From NCBI GenBank assembly GCA_913043815.1, contig CAJWNY010000002.1, forward strand, positions 17,575 through 81,574: a stretch of DNA of 64,000 nt, in the 5' to 3' direction. Position numbers and translations under genes: made by a program. Under the pieces are notes generated by a model. That model was given only the letters and a program-made list of their open reading frames with translations, was not told the origin of the DNA and made no database searches. Below, piece after piece: positions 29,441-38,855 of this stretch; within the stretch, counting starts at the first letter, position 1, and every line of letters begins with the position of its first letter. The DNA comes from an uncultured Gammaproteobacteria bacterium. GTDB taxonomy: Bacteria; Pseudomonadota; Gammaproteobacteria; Pseudomonadales; Azotimanducaceae.

Positions 29441-30484
29441 TTAGCTATTCTGGACGAGCGCCCAACCCCTTTCTGACCGCAACCTCGCCGCGTCTACATA
29501 TTCCAAGGCTTTCTCAGAGCTAGCATTGCCGTCAAGGCCTCGCTTATATACGCCTTGAATAATGCCCGCTGATCTGAACATGTTGTAGATTAAATAGAAC
29601 TTCCAGTTGTCGATGCCATCCAGTCCGGCATGCCTGCAATACTCGCCAACAAATTCTTCCTCACTAGGAATGCCAAGGCCTTCTAGGTCCGCGCTGGCTA
29701 AGCCCTCGTCGTTGTAGGCGTCGCCATGATAGTCCTGACACAGGTAACCTAAATCTGCCAAACCGTCACCTAGCGTTGAAAGTTCCCAGTCTAATACCGC
29801 AACAATTTTTGCCTCCGTTGGGTGAATGAGGACATTCCCCAAGCGGTAATCTCCGTGAACGATAACCGAGCCCACATTCGCAGGAATGTTTTCTGGCAAC
29901 CACTCCATGAGACTGTGCATAGCTGGAATGTCTTCGGTTTGCGAAGCAACGTATTGCTTACTCCAACGTCCGATTTGGCGTTCATAATAATTGCCGGGGC
30001 GGCCAAATTCTCCCAAGCCTACCGCAATCGGGTCAACTTTATGCAAAAGCGCGAGTACGCGTGCCAAATCTAGATAAATGGCTCTGCGTGTTGCACTGCT
30101 CTCAGTTGGCATGGTGGTTTCGTTAAACAAACGGCCTTCAATCATTTCCATTACATAAAACTTGGTGCCGATCACACTTGTGTCTTCGCATAGGCAATAC
30201 ATCTTGGGCACCGGCACATCTGTTTGCCAAAGACCGTCCATGACCTTGTACTCGCGATCCACTTGGTGTGCAGAGGGCAATAGTTCCCCAGGCGGTTGCT
30301 TGCGCAAAACATAGCGCCGAGTTGGGGTGTTGAGTTGAAATGTAGGATTAGACTGCCCACCCTCAAACTGCTTGATGCTTAACGGTCCTGCGAAATCTTT
30401 TACGTGCTGATTTAGATAGCTCTCTAATGCTGCCGCATCAAATTTATGCGCGTCCCGTACTGGGGTGAGTTCTACGTCACTCAT
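29441..30484 (-). CDS. APH/ACAD10-like phosphotransferase family protein
   Basis: GGQSNPTFQL...YVLRKQPPGELLPSAHQVDREYKVM; VIVHGDYRLGNVLIHPTEAKIVAVLDWELSTLGDGLADLGY. Start set at MSDVELTP. Confidence 0.92.
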   Translation of the reverse strand: MSDVELTPVRDAHKFDAAALESYLNQHVKDFAGPLSIKQFEGGQSNPTFQLNTPTRRYVLRKQPPGELLPSAHQVDREYKVMDGLWQTDVPVPKMYCLCEDTSVIGTKFYVMEMIEGRLFNETTMPTESSATRRAIYLDLARVLALLHKVDPIAVGLGEFGRPGNYYERQIGRWSKQYVASQTEDIPAMHSLMEWLPENIPANVGSVIVHGDYRLGNVLIHPTEAKIVAVLDWELSTLGDGLADLGYLCQDYHGDAYNDEGLASADLEGLGIPSEEEFVGEYCRHAGLDGIDNWKFYLIYNMFRSAGIIQGVYKRGLDGNASSEKALEYVDAARLRSERGWALVQNS

Positions 30485-30601
30485 GTTTTCCTCGCCTACT
30501 TGTATAAAATTTATTTTGCTGCTTCTAAGGATACGGCTTGATCTCATGGAGGGCAAAATGCGAATCTACTTATTTGAACAATAATATATTAAGGGGACCC
30601 T

Positions 30602-31603
30602 ATGTCGGTGACTAAAAGAATTGCTGTGACCTTGCCTGCTGGACCAAGAGTGGCGGATACCGTGGCGCGTATTAAGTGGGCGGAAGACAATGGCATTTCC
30701 GATGCTTGGTTCAGTGATTCTGGTGCTCCAGATACCCTCACGCAGGTTGCAGGTATTGCTCATGCAACCACCAGCATACGCATAGGCACAGCTGTGACGC
30801 CGGTTTACACGCGTTCGCCCTCAGTACTGGCAGCCTCAGCTAATGTGATTGGGCAGCTGCTGCCTGGACGTTTCATCATGGGTTTAGGCTCGTCTAGCCA
30901 AACTATCATGGGTCAATTCAATGGTATTCCCCTGGAAAAGCCATTGACTCGTGTACGTGAAACGGCTGAGTTGGTAAAGATCATGCTCTCCGGCGCTAAA
31001 ACCGACTATGACGGTGAAACCGTGTTTAGCCGAGGTTACCGCCAAGCGCCTATGGAAAATCCTCCACCTGTCTATTTGGCAGCACTTCGCCCGAAGATGA
31101 TCGAGATGGCCGCTGAAATAGGCGATGGCGTTATTTTTAACCTCTGGCCAAAAGGCGCTTTGCCTAAAATGATGGAGCACGTGGCCATTGGTGCAAAAAC
31201 CGCGGGTAAAGACCCGGCGGATATTGAAATTGTTAATCGCGCTATGGTCCTGTGTACCGACGATAAAGAATATGGCCGTAATCTGTTTCGTGCTGCCTTT
31301 GGCCCATATTACGCTACTCCCGTGTATAACAAGTTTCTATCATGGGCAGGCTATGACGAAGCTGCCGAGACTATCTCTAAAGGTTGGGCGGCTAAAGATA
31401 GAGATATGACCGCCAGTGCCATGACTGATGCGATGATTGATGAAATTGCAATTATTGGTAATGAAGACGAAATACGCGCGCGTATCCAAGAAGATGCAGA
31501 TGGTGGTGTTGATACCCACATTATTGCTCCACTAGGTGGTTCGAAAGAGGACTTGGATCGTACGTTCTCGGCATTCACTGGCGATAAGTTTCAATTTGCT
31601 TAG
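30602..31603 (+). CDS. LLM class flavin/F420-dependent oxidoreductase
   Basis: AEDNGISDAWFSDSGAPDTLTQVAGIAHATTSIRIGTAVTPVYTRSPSVLAASANVIGQLLPGRFIMGLGSSS. Confidence 0.9.
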   Translation: MSVTKRIAVTLPAGPRVADTVARIKWAEDNGISDAWFSDSGAPDTLTQVAGIAHATTSIRIGTAVTPVYTRSPSVLAASANVIGQLLPGRFIMGLGSSSQTIMGQFNGIPLEKPLTRVRETAELVKIMLSGAKTDYDGETVFSRGYRQAPMENPPPVYLAALRPKMIEMAAEIGDGVIFNLWPKGALPKMMEHVAIGAKTAGKDPADIEIVNRAMVLCTDDKEYGRNLFRAAFGPYYATPVYNKFLSWAGYDEAAETISKGWAAKDRDMTASAMTDAMIDEIAIIGNEDEIRARIQEDADGGVDTHIIAPLGGSKEDLDRTFSAFTGDKFQFA

Positions 31604-31775
31604 CCCGCATCGTCTGTTGCTGCTGTGCTGAGGGCTGTGGCGATTCGACCGGATATAGAAACGCATTGCGCGCCTCTATCAGGGATCGCTGAAAAGAAAT
31701 AAGGAATTTGTTTGCAGGCACACTGTCGAAAAGTCGACGAAAAACTAATAATAAAAATAAGAGAGCGCGTTAGTA

Positions 31776-32489
31776 ATGACACCTAGGGTTTTGTATGTTT
31801 TGCGTCATGGACAAACCGAGTGGAATTTGGCCGGTCGCATGCAGGGGCGAATGGATTCGCCCTTAACCGCGTTAGGCGAGGCTCAAGCCGATGCGCATGG
31901 TGCCCTTCTGAAAAGTTTGGGTGGCGTAGATGAGTTGTGGGTGTCATCAGCTAACCGAACTAGAGCAACGGCTGCACTTGTAAATAAGCACCTTGCCGTG
32001 CCTGTCCGTTTTTCTGATCATTTGCTAGAGCGAGATTGTGGTTCATGGTCGGGCAAAACATTGGAAGAAGTGGCAGCGAGCGAACCAGACAATTGGTCCG
32101 CAAGAAAGGACGACCCTTATAATCACCGCCCAGGCGGCGGCGAGAATTTGTTAGATCTAGGGTGTCGTTTTACTCAGCTATTGGATGAATTTGAACCAGT
32201 AGGGAGCTTGGCGATTGTTGCTCACGGAGTAGTATCAAAAACAATTTTGCAGCATTTTTTGGGTTTAGATGAAGCGCAAACAATTGCAGTGCAGCACCCC
32301 AACAGCTTGCTTTATCGCTTAACGTTGGATGCAACCGGTGTAGAGGTTACACATTTTATTGCGCAGGACGACGGCGCTTTGCAAGTATTGGATCTCCAGC
32401 ACTCGGCTCAACCCATTGACGGAATTTTTGGCCATGAAGGCGCGGATGTTAATCACCACGTGACGTCTGCTGCTATGCAGTCGGAATAG
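31776..32489 (+). CDS. Histidine phosphatase family protein (phosphoglycerate mutase-like)
   Basis: VLYVLRHGQTEWNLAGRMQGRMDSPLTALGEAQA; LAIVAHGVVSKTIL. Confidence 0.92.
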   Translation: MTPRVLYVLRHGQTEWNLAGRMQGRMDSPLTALGEAQADAHGALLKSLGGVDELWVSSANRTRATAALVNKHLAVPVRFSDHLLERDCGSWSGKTLEEVAASEPDNWSARKDDPYNHRPGGGENLLDLGCRFTQLLDEFEPVGSLAIVAHGVVSKTILQHFLGLDEAQTIAVQHPNSLLYRLTLDATGVEVTHFIAQDDGALQVLDLQHSAQPIDGIFGHEGADVNHHVTSAAMQSE

Positions 32490-32695
32490 GTGTTTATTCA
32501 CCCCGTAAATCTGCTGAAATGGTTTCACATAGGGTTTGGACAAAGCAGGCTGTACCATTGAGCTTCAATAGATGGCGTTGCATCAATGGCTTGAAAAGAA
32601 TTAGATAACCGAGATTACAAAATGTAACCGTAGTCCCGTTTTTGCGGTCGGGGTAAGCCAGCCGTTTGATTGAAATTTATTATTGGAGAGAGAAT

Positions 32696-33703
32696 ATGAA
32701 AGTCGATGCAGGTATTGGTCATCACCTTAATGAGATCCCAGCGACAGTTAAAAAACTGGAGGTAGCTGGGTACGACGGTGTGCGTACAGCAGAAATGAAT
32801 CACGATCCATTCTTCCCACTTTTGTTGGCAGCGGAGCATAGCGATAAGCTTGAAATAGCCAGCTCTATCGCAGTGGCCTTTGCCCGTAGCCCAATGAACC
32901 TGGCGAATATTGGCCATGACTTGAACGCTTATTCAAAAGGGCGGTTTACTCTTGGCTTGGGTTCGCAAATAAAACCGCACATTACCAAGCGTTTTAGCAT
33001 GCAGTGGGGCGCTCCAGCGGCGCAAATGCGTGAATTGGTCTTGGCTATGCGCGCCATTTGGGGTAATTGGTATAACGGTGACCCGTTAGAATTTGTTGGT
33101 GAATACTATAAACATACGTTGATGACCCCGGCGTTTACGCCGGAAGACAAAGACTTCGGTGCGCCTAAAGTTGTTTTGGCGGCCGTGGGACCAAAGATGA
33201 CAGAGGTTGCAGGTGAGGTTGCCGATGGAATGATCATCCATCCGTTCAGCACAATGGCATACATAAATGAAGTGACCATGCCCGCAATTAAGCGTGGCTT
33301 AGCTAAAGCAGGTAAGTCTAGAGACGGATTTGAATTGTCTTATTCTTGTTTTGTTGTTACCGGTAGGGACGAAGAGGAATTTGCGAAAAGTAAAAAAGCG
33401 ACTCAAGAGCGGATTGCATTTTATGGCTCTACGCCTGCATATAGGGGTGTTTTAGATTCGATCGGTTGCGGCGAGTTGCAAGGCGAGCTAAACACTATGT
33501 CTAAGCAGGGGCGTTGGAAAGAAATGGGTACGCTCATCAGCGACGATATGTTGGATAAGTTTGGTGTAATGGGTGAACCCCAGGAAATTGCACCGGCTAT
33601 GCTTGAGCGGTATGGGAGCTTTGTGGATCGCACATCTACGTCGTTCCCAGTTTCTGATGAAGCTCAGCGCAGAGCGATTATTGAAACCCTGCGCGCTGGA
33701 TAG
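32696..33703 (+). CDS. LLM class F420-type oxidoreductase
   Basis: KLEVAGYDGVRTAEMNHDPFFPLLLAAEHSDKLEIASSIAVAFARSPMNLANIGHDLNAYSKGRFTLGLGSQ. Start set at MKVDAGIG. Confidence 0.9.
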   Translation: MKVDAGIGHHLNEIPATVKKLEVAGYDGVRTAEMNHDPFFPLLLAAEHSDKLEIASSIAVAFARSPMNLANIGHDLNAYSKGRFTLGLGSQIKPHITKRFSMQWGAPAAQMRELVLAMRAIWGNWYNGDPLEFVGEYYKHTLMTPAFTPEDKDFGAPKVVLAAVGPKMTEVAGEVADGMIIHPFSTMAYINEVTMPAIKRGLAKAGKSRDGFELSYSCFVVTGRDEEEFAKSKKATQERIAFYGSTPAYRGVLDSIGCGELQGELNTMSKQGRWKEMGTLISDDMLDKFGVMGEPQEIAPAMLERYGSFVDRTSTSFPVSDEAQRRAIIETLRAG

Positions 33704-33781
33704 CGCCTGCTTGATTAGAAGTTATAGCCATTTTCTAGCTTGGATGATTCGAAATGTCTTTTATCATCGAAAAGAAAAAGG

Positions 33782-33810
33782 CCCTTAGTTGAATGACTAA
33801 CGGTTTTTTT
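33782..33810 (+). terminator. Rho-independent terminator-like hairpin
   Basis: CCTTAGT...ACTAACGG (one bulge) followed by T7, 80 bp after the LLM gene. Confidence 0.65.
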
Positions 33811-33985
33811 GTAAGTTTTTGGTAGGGAGTGGCCTCAATTTTTCTTCCATTTTTTGTGTACATACAGTGGTCAGCGCGTTACCGTTGGTGTCGCTGGTCG
33901 TGCTTTCGAAGGTATTTTTCTATCTTGCTTTAGAAAATATTCGCAGACCAAGGGGGGTATAATTTGAGAGAAGGGGGGGTAAGAG

Positions 33986-34717
33986 ATGATGAAATTTCTC
34001 GATAAATTCGTCGATTTGATAGTCACCTTACTAGTTCTGTCCGGTTTTTTTCTCGCTCTAACATTTTCTCTGAGCCATCATATTTGGCAAAGGGTTGGAG
34101 AGCGATGGTCCGCTCTAACGGTATCTCGAAAATTTTCATTCCCCTCGTTGGCTCTTGTCCTAGTTATTTGCTTACTAGGTGTTGTTGATGCTGGATCTGG
34201 TGTCTTAAACGCTCAGCAGGACGGTATAGCAATTAAGACAATAGTAATTGCTAAACCTGCTCAGGGCCGAACGCCCTTTCCGGCGCAAGTTAGTTTATTT
34301 GGTCATCGCATGAGTCTTGGTTTTGGTATTGACCAAGGCCTAGCAAATGAGTTTTCTGCTTGGATATTAGAAGCGGCAGAAAGGCAAAAGCTAAGCCCAG
34401 AACTGATTGCTAGCTTAGTCCTTACTGAAAGTTCGTTCCGCAAATATGTTGTTTCTCACGTAGGCGCGGTAGGGCCGACGCAAGTTAGACCTGATTACTG
34501 GGCCAGTTTTTGTGGTTCGACTAACCTCAAAGACCCTGAACAAAATGTATATTGTGGTGCTCAAGTGTTGCGCCACTTAATAGATCGCTGCACTGGTGAC
34601 TATAATTGTGCACTGTCAGCCTATAACGTAGGTTTTAACTCTACTCCTGGCCCTGCTGCAGATCGTTATATTGCGAAAATTGACCTGCATATGGACTGGT
34701 TAGAAAACGCGCTGTAA
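33986..34717 (+). CDS. Lytic transglycosylase (SLT domain) with N-terminal membrane segments
   Basis: LIASLVLTESSFRKYVVSHVGAVGPTQVRPDYW...NVYCGAQVLRHLI...CALSAYNVG. Confidence 0.85.
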   Translation: MMKFLDKFVDLIVTLLVLSGFFLALTFSLSHHIWQRVGERWSALTVSRKFSFPSLALVLVICLLGVVDAGSGVLNAQQDGIAIKTIVIAKPAQGRTPFPAQVSLFGHRMSLGFGIDQGLANEFSAWILEAAERQKLSPELIASLVLTESSFRKYVVSHVGAVGPTQVRPDYWASFCGSTNLKDPEQNVYCGAQVLRHLIDRCTGDYNCALSAYNVGFNSTPGPAADRYIAKIDLHMDWLENAL

Positions 34718-34961
34718 AAATCTCGCTTGAACGCATTTCCCACGATTCTCGTTTTAGTTTAAGGGGCCTTAGAGGCTGTTGTCGATCGCAGCTCTGGAAG
34801 GCACATTCCGAGCTCTTTAGTTTTGGAACGCGTCACGATTACAATTGATGGGTAATGAGTTCTTGGCGGTCACTCTCGCCATGATCGAAGATTTGTGTGG
34901 GGCAGGCTAGATATGCCGGACGATGCAAATTATTTAAACTGAGAAAAATTGGGGATTTATC

Positions 34962-35834
34962 ATGATCGATTTCGGCTTACTGATGTTTTCGACAGACTAT
35001 GCAATTGCACCAGACGTATTGGCACGGGAAGCCGAAGTACATGGTTTTGAGTCGCTATTTCTGCCAGAACACACCCATATTCCAGTTAGTCGAAAATCTC
35101 CTTGGCCCGGTGGCGATGAATTGCCCCAAGAGTACTGGCATACCTATGACCCGTTTGTGGCGCTTTCTATGGCCGCGGCGGTTACTGAGAACTTAAAACT
35201 AGGGACCGGCATTTCATTGATTACAGAGCGCGATCCTATTTTGATGGCCAAGCAGGTTGCCAGTTTAGATTATTTGTCAAAAGGCCGGGTCGTATTGGGT
35301 ATTGGTGCGGGCTGGAATGCGGAAGAAATGGAAAATCACGGCACTCCGTTTGCGCATAGATGGAAGATATTGCGCGAACGTATGTTGGCGATGCGCGAGA
35401 TTTGGACCGAGGAGGAAGCCGAGTACCACGGTGATTTTGTCGACTTTGATAAAATTTGGGCATACCCTAAGCCGGTACAAGTCGGTGGCCCGCCGGTACT
35501 GTTGGGTGCGTCTTCCAAATATGTCTACAAGCGTATTGCAGAGTACGGTGATGGTTGGTTCCCGATTTATCAAAATGATAAACGTAAAGGTGCCAATGGC
35601 CCGGTTGATTATTCCGAAGGCATTGCTTGTACTCGCGATGCCTGGCACGAAGCCGGCCGCAGTGGTGAGCCCCAGTTCAGTATTTTTGGTGTAGGTCCCG
35701 ATGCAGAGGCTGTTGAGTCTTTGTTGGAGATGGGCTTTGATCGAATAATATTTGCACTGCCTTCCGCCGAACCAGATGTGGTGCTACCTATGCTAGAAAA
35801 CTATGCGGCAATTGCGCATAAATTTAATGTCTAG
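34962..35834 (+). CDS. LLM class F420-type oxidoreductase
   Basis: ARE AEVHGFESLFLPEHTHIPVSRKSPWPGGDELPQEYWHTYDPFVALSMAAAVTENLKLGTGISLITERDPILMAKQVASLDYLSKGRVVLGIGAGWNAEEMENHG. Confidence 0.93.
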   Translation: MIDFGLLMFSTDYAIAPDVLAREAEVHGFESLFLPEHTHIPVSRKSPWPGGDELPQEYWHTYDPFVALSMAAAVTENLKLGTGISLITERDPILMAKQVASLDYLSKGRVVLGIGAGWNAEEMENHGTPFAHRWKILRERMLAMREIWTEEEAEYHGDFVDFDKIWAYPKPVQVGGPPVLLGASSKYVYKRIAEYGDGWFPIYQNDKRKGANGPVDYSEGIACTRDAWHEAGRSGEPQFSIFGVGPDAEAVESLLEMGFDRIIFALPSAEPDVVLPMLENYAAIAHKFNV

Positions 35835-35909
35835 TCTGCGGTTGTCTGTCTGTTCGGATCGGCGTCCCGCCCGGCTCTTATATACGCATTATTCTTGAGA
35901 GTGCAGTAG

Positions 35910-36161
35910 GTGCAATGCAGAGTTGGTTGTGGAGCTTGTTGCATTGCCCCATCAATATCCGGCGCTTTGCCGGGGATGCCCAATGGAAAGCCTGCGGGTA
36001 TAGCATGTATTCATCTCACCGCCGATTTCGCCTGCGCAATTTTTGGTAGGCCCGAGCGTCCACGCTTTTGCAGCCAATTTAGGGCTGAAGTGCTTTTTTG
36101 TGGTTATTCTCGGGCGCAGGCTTTGGATTTGATTGCGGCTGTAGAGCTAGACATTGACTAG
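35910..36161 (+). CDS. YkgJ family cysteine cluster protein
   Basis: GTG start; MQCRVGCGACCIAPSISGALPGMPNGKPAGIACIHL...CAIFGRPERPRFC. Confidence 0.88.
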   Translation: MQCRVGCGACCIAPSISGALPGMPNGKPAGIACIHLTADFACAIFGRPERPRFCSQFRAEVLFCGYSRAQALDLIAAVELDID

Positions 36162-36163
36162 TG

Positions 36164-36784
36164 TTAAGAAAGGCTCCCTTGGCTTCGTAGTAATTTGCTG
36201 AGGCGGTTGGCTACCGCTGCTTCACCACTCGTGTGGTAGGCCTCTAGTCCAGCATCTTTTGCTCCTGTAACGTTTTCTAGAGTGTCGTCCAAAAACACCA
36301 CGTCCTTTGGCGCATAACCCATTCGGTTACATACGGTTAAAAATGCCTGAGTATCGGGTTTACGGCTCCCTACTTCTTGAGATAAATATATCGTTTCAAA
36401 GTGGCTAAGCTCGGTGCCAAAGAGATGCTTAAATGAGGCCGAATGGGTAGCATTGGTGTTGCTGAATGCGCAGAGTGTGTAGTGCTTTGCCAGTTGTGGC
36501 AGAAGCTCAATGACAGATTCATAGACCCCTACCCACAAAGCGTTCCAACCCTTTTGCCAGCATGCGTCGGCCATGCTTACGCCCAAAGTGTTTGACATAT
36601 GAGCGCTGTATTCCTTAAAAGAAATTTTGCCCACTTCATGCTGCTTGTAGGCGTCGTCTAGCGTCCATTGATCGTAGAACAAAGAATTATCGACTCCGCT
36701 GTCTTTTGCCCAAGAAGCAAAGACGCGGTGAAAATCTATATCTAAGACAACGCCGCCAAGGTCGAGTAGTACTGCTTTATCCAT
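36164..36784 (-). CDS. HAD family hydrolase
   Basis: VLLDLGGVVLDIDFHRVF; CAFSNTNATH; GSRKPDTQAF; VVFLDDTLENVTGAKDAGLEAYH. Confidence 0.9.
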   Translation of the reverse strand: MDKAVLLDLGGVVLDIDFHRVFASWAKDSGVDNSLFYDQWTLDDAYKQHEVGKISFKEYSAHMSNTLGVSMADACWQKGWNALWVGVYESVIELLPQLAKHYTLCAFSNTNATHSASFKHLFGTELSHFETIYLSQEVGSRKPDTQAFLTVCNRMGYAPKDVVFLDDTLENVTGAKDAGLEAYHTSGEAAVANRLSKLLRSQGSLS

Positions 36785-36884
36785 CGTTAACCATATTTCT
36801 GAATATTACTGAAAGGTAGAGTTATAGCTTTAAGGCTGCTAAAGCTCTGATAATTTATTCGCTGGGAAGCGCATCATGTATCGT

Positions 36885-38693
36885 TTAAAAGCCGGCTTCA
36901 GTCTTATTGATGGTTTGCAGGTAGACATCATCTAAAACGCTATAGGCTTTTTCGCCACTCTTCATGACAAAGACCGGGCCCTCTATGCTGTCAATATTGA
37001 AGCCCTGCTGTCTGAGTTCACCTTTGAGCATTTTGAAGGTGCCGGTGACATCTATTTCAGAATCCACGCGTATGAACACCGGGACGGCATAGCTGGGCAA
37101 AGCGTCTTGTACGAATTGCGCAAAAGCCTCTAAATTGAGTTCAGCTACATCATCATTAAGGGTGATTGAAACCATGCCCGCACGGCCGTCGGCTCCGGGC
37201 ACCTCTACGCCATAAACGTTGCAAAATTTAACTTCGGGGAAGGCGTTAATGATTTCGCCCACTTCGTTTGTCGAAACGTTCTCAGCCTTCCAGCGGAAGG
37301 TATCGCCTACTCGGTCAACAAACTGGTAGTGGTCGTAGCCAAGTGCATAGCCGACATCTACCGTGCGCATTAGGTCGCCGGTATTGAACCAAGCGTCATC
37401 TTTTTGCAGCGCGCTGCGTAACACTTTACCCTCGGTTGCCGCCTTGTCGGTGTAGCCTTCAAAAACTGTGTCAGGGGTTATTTTACCCAGCAGTAAACCT
37501 GCCTCCCCTGGCATAACGGGAATGCAGAAGCCCTGGTTGTCGCGGACAATTTCGTCGTTATCGACATCATATTGAACCAAGCTCACCTCAGCAGAAGTCA
37601 TGCCCACAGTTAGGTCTTTGTTCATAAGGTTGGCGAAAGCGACGTTGCCTTCTGACGCGCCGTAAAATTCGCAAATTCGTGAAATGCCGTAGCGCTTTTT
37701 AAAAGTCATCCAAATATCAGGTCGTAGACCGTTGCCCATGATGGTGCGTAGTGGCGTATTTGCGTCGTCGGTCTTGTGCTCCGAGTTGACTAAATAACGG
37801 CATAGTTCGCCAATATAGATCATGTGAGTGCAGTTGTGCTGACGTATCTCATTGAGAAAATTGCTGGCAGAGAATTTGCGCCGTACAAACATACTGGCGC
37901 CTGTGGCAAGGGCAGCGCCCACGCCCAATAACAGTCCAGTGGCGTGATAGAGCGGTAAGCAAAGATAGATTCTATCATGGGTTTTGCATTTGAGGCCGCC
38001 TGTTCCAGCCATGTCGCCGCTGATCAAGTAGCGCCTATTGGAGATAACCGCTGCTTTGGGCAGCCCTGTGGTGCCCGAGGTGTAAATATAGAAGGCTGTA
38101 TCGCCCAAAGTAGAGGCAGACGTTTCTACTGGATCTTCTGCATCGGCAGATTCCGCTGCTGAGCCCAAATCCTTGCTCCACTGCGGTGCAGATTTGTCGC
38201 CTGAGTCGGCAATAAATAAGAAATCTTGACCCCGCTCTAGTGGTAATTCGGCATATACGTCCTGCAGTGAATCCATTACCTCTTCGCCAAAAATGCATTT
38301 TTTTGAGTGAGTCACCGTAATGCAATGAATCAGTGATTTACTAGTCAAGTTAGTGTTAAGGAGGCCTGCTGTGACACCAATTTTGTTTAAGCCCATCAGT
38401 AACGCGAGGAACTCTACTCTGTTCTCCATCATTACACTGACGTTGTCGCCGCGACCCAAACCTTCGGCTTTCATAGCTGACGAATAGCGATTTGCCACAG
38501 CATTAAGTTCTGACCAGGTTAGGTGCTGGTCTTCAAAGATTAGCGCAGAGCGATCTTTGAAGCGTAGGGCATTTGCTTCAAGTCGTCCGCCAGGGCTATC
38601 TATGACCTCAAATGGGCGAGGTTTCATACCTTTTTTGAGCCTCAATAGCCCGGGTATGTGAGTCAGTGTCGAGATATCTTTTATAAGTTGCAT
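36885..38693 (-). CDS. Long-chain acyl-CoA synthetase (FATP/FadD6-like)
   Basis: YIYTSGTTGLPKAAVISNRRYL; CEFYGASEGNVAFANL; VDRVGDTFRWKAENVSTNEV. Confidence 0.93.
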   Translation of the reverse strand: MQLIKDISTLTHIPGLLRLKKGMKPRPFEVIDSPGGRLEANALRFKDRSALIFEDQHLTWSELNAVANRYSSAMKAEGLGRGDNVSVMMENRVEFLALLMGLNKIGVTAGLLNTNLTSKSLIHCITVTHSKKCIFGEEVMDSLQDVYAELPLERGQDFLFIADSGDKSAPQWSKDLGSAAESADAEDPVETSASTLGDTAFYIYTSGTTGLPKAAVISNRRYLISGDMAGTGGLKCKTHDRIYLCLPLYHATGLLLGVGAALATGASMFVRRKFSASNFLNEIRQHNCTHMIYIGELCRYLVNSEHKTDDANTPLRTIMGNGLRPDIWMTFKKRYGISRICEFYGASEGNVAFANLMNKDLTVGMTSAEVSLVQYDVDNDEIVRDNQGFCIPVMPGEAGLLLGKITPDTVFEGYTDKAATEGKVLRSALQKDDAWFNTGDLMRTVDVGYALGYDHYQFVDRVGDTFRWKAENVSTNEVGEIINAFPEVKFCNVYGVEVPGADGRAGMVSITLNDDVAELNLEAFAQFVQDALPSYAVPVFIRVDSEIDVTGTFKMLKGELRQQGFNIDSIEGPVFVMKSGEKAYSVLDDVYLQTINKTEAGF

Positions 38694-38781
38694 ATTGCCC
38701 CTCCAGGCGAGCCTTCATTTTTCTAACCAAGTTTCTAATTTAAGAACGATACCAAAAATAGTAGTCTCTTGGGACTTCAGG

Positions 38782-38801
38782 TTACTAATTGCAATTAGTA
38801 A
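38782..38801. promoter_or_regulatory. Perfect 20-bp palindrome TTACTAATTGCAATTAGTAA (putative operator)
   Basis: Exact self-reverse-complement in the divergent intergenic region between the FATP-like synthetase and the MBL hydrolase. Confidence 0.6.
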
Positions 38802-38855
38802 GTTTTGATTAAATTGGTCGCAAATTTGCAGGTCTAAATAGGTGGGGGGAAGGTT

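Noticed and set aside
33945-33985. Two G-runs (AGGGGGGTATAA / AGGGGGGGTAAG) before the transglycosylase gene
   Set aside because: Probably a strong SD plus a chance G-run; possible slippage, but no supporting structure or gene.
35910-36161. Suspected truncated YkgJ gene
   Set aside because: 83 aa with all expected cysteines and the FGRPERP motif; consistent with an intact small YkgJ protein.
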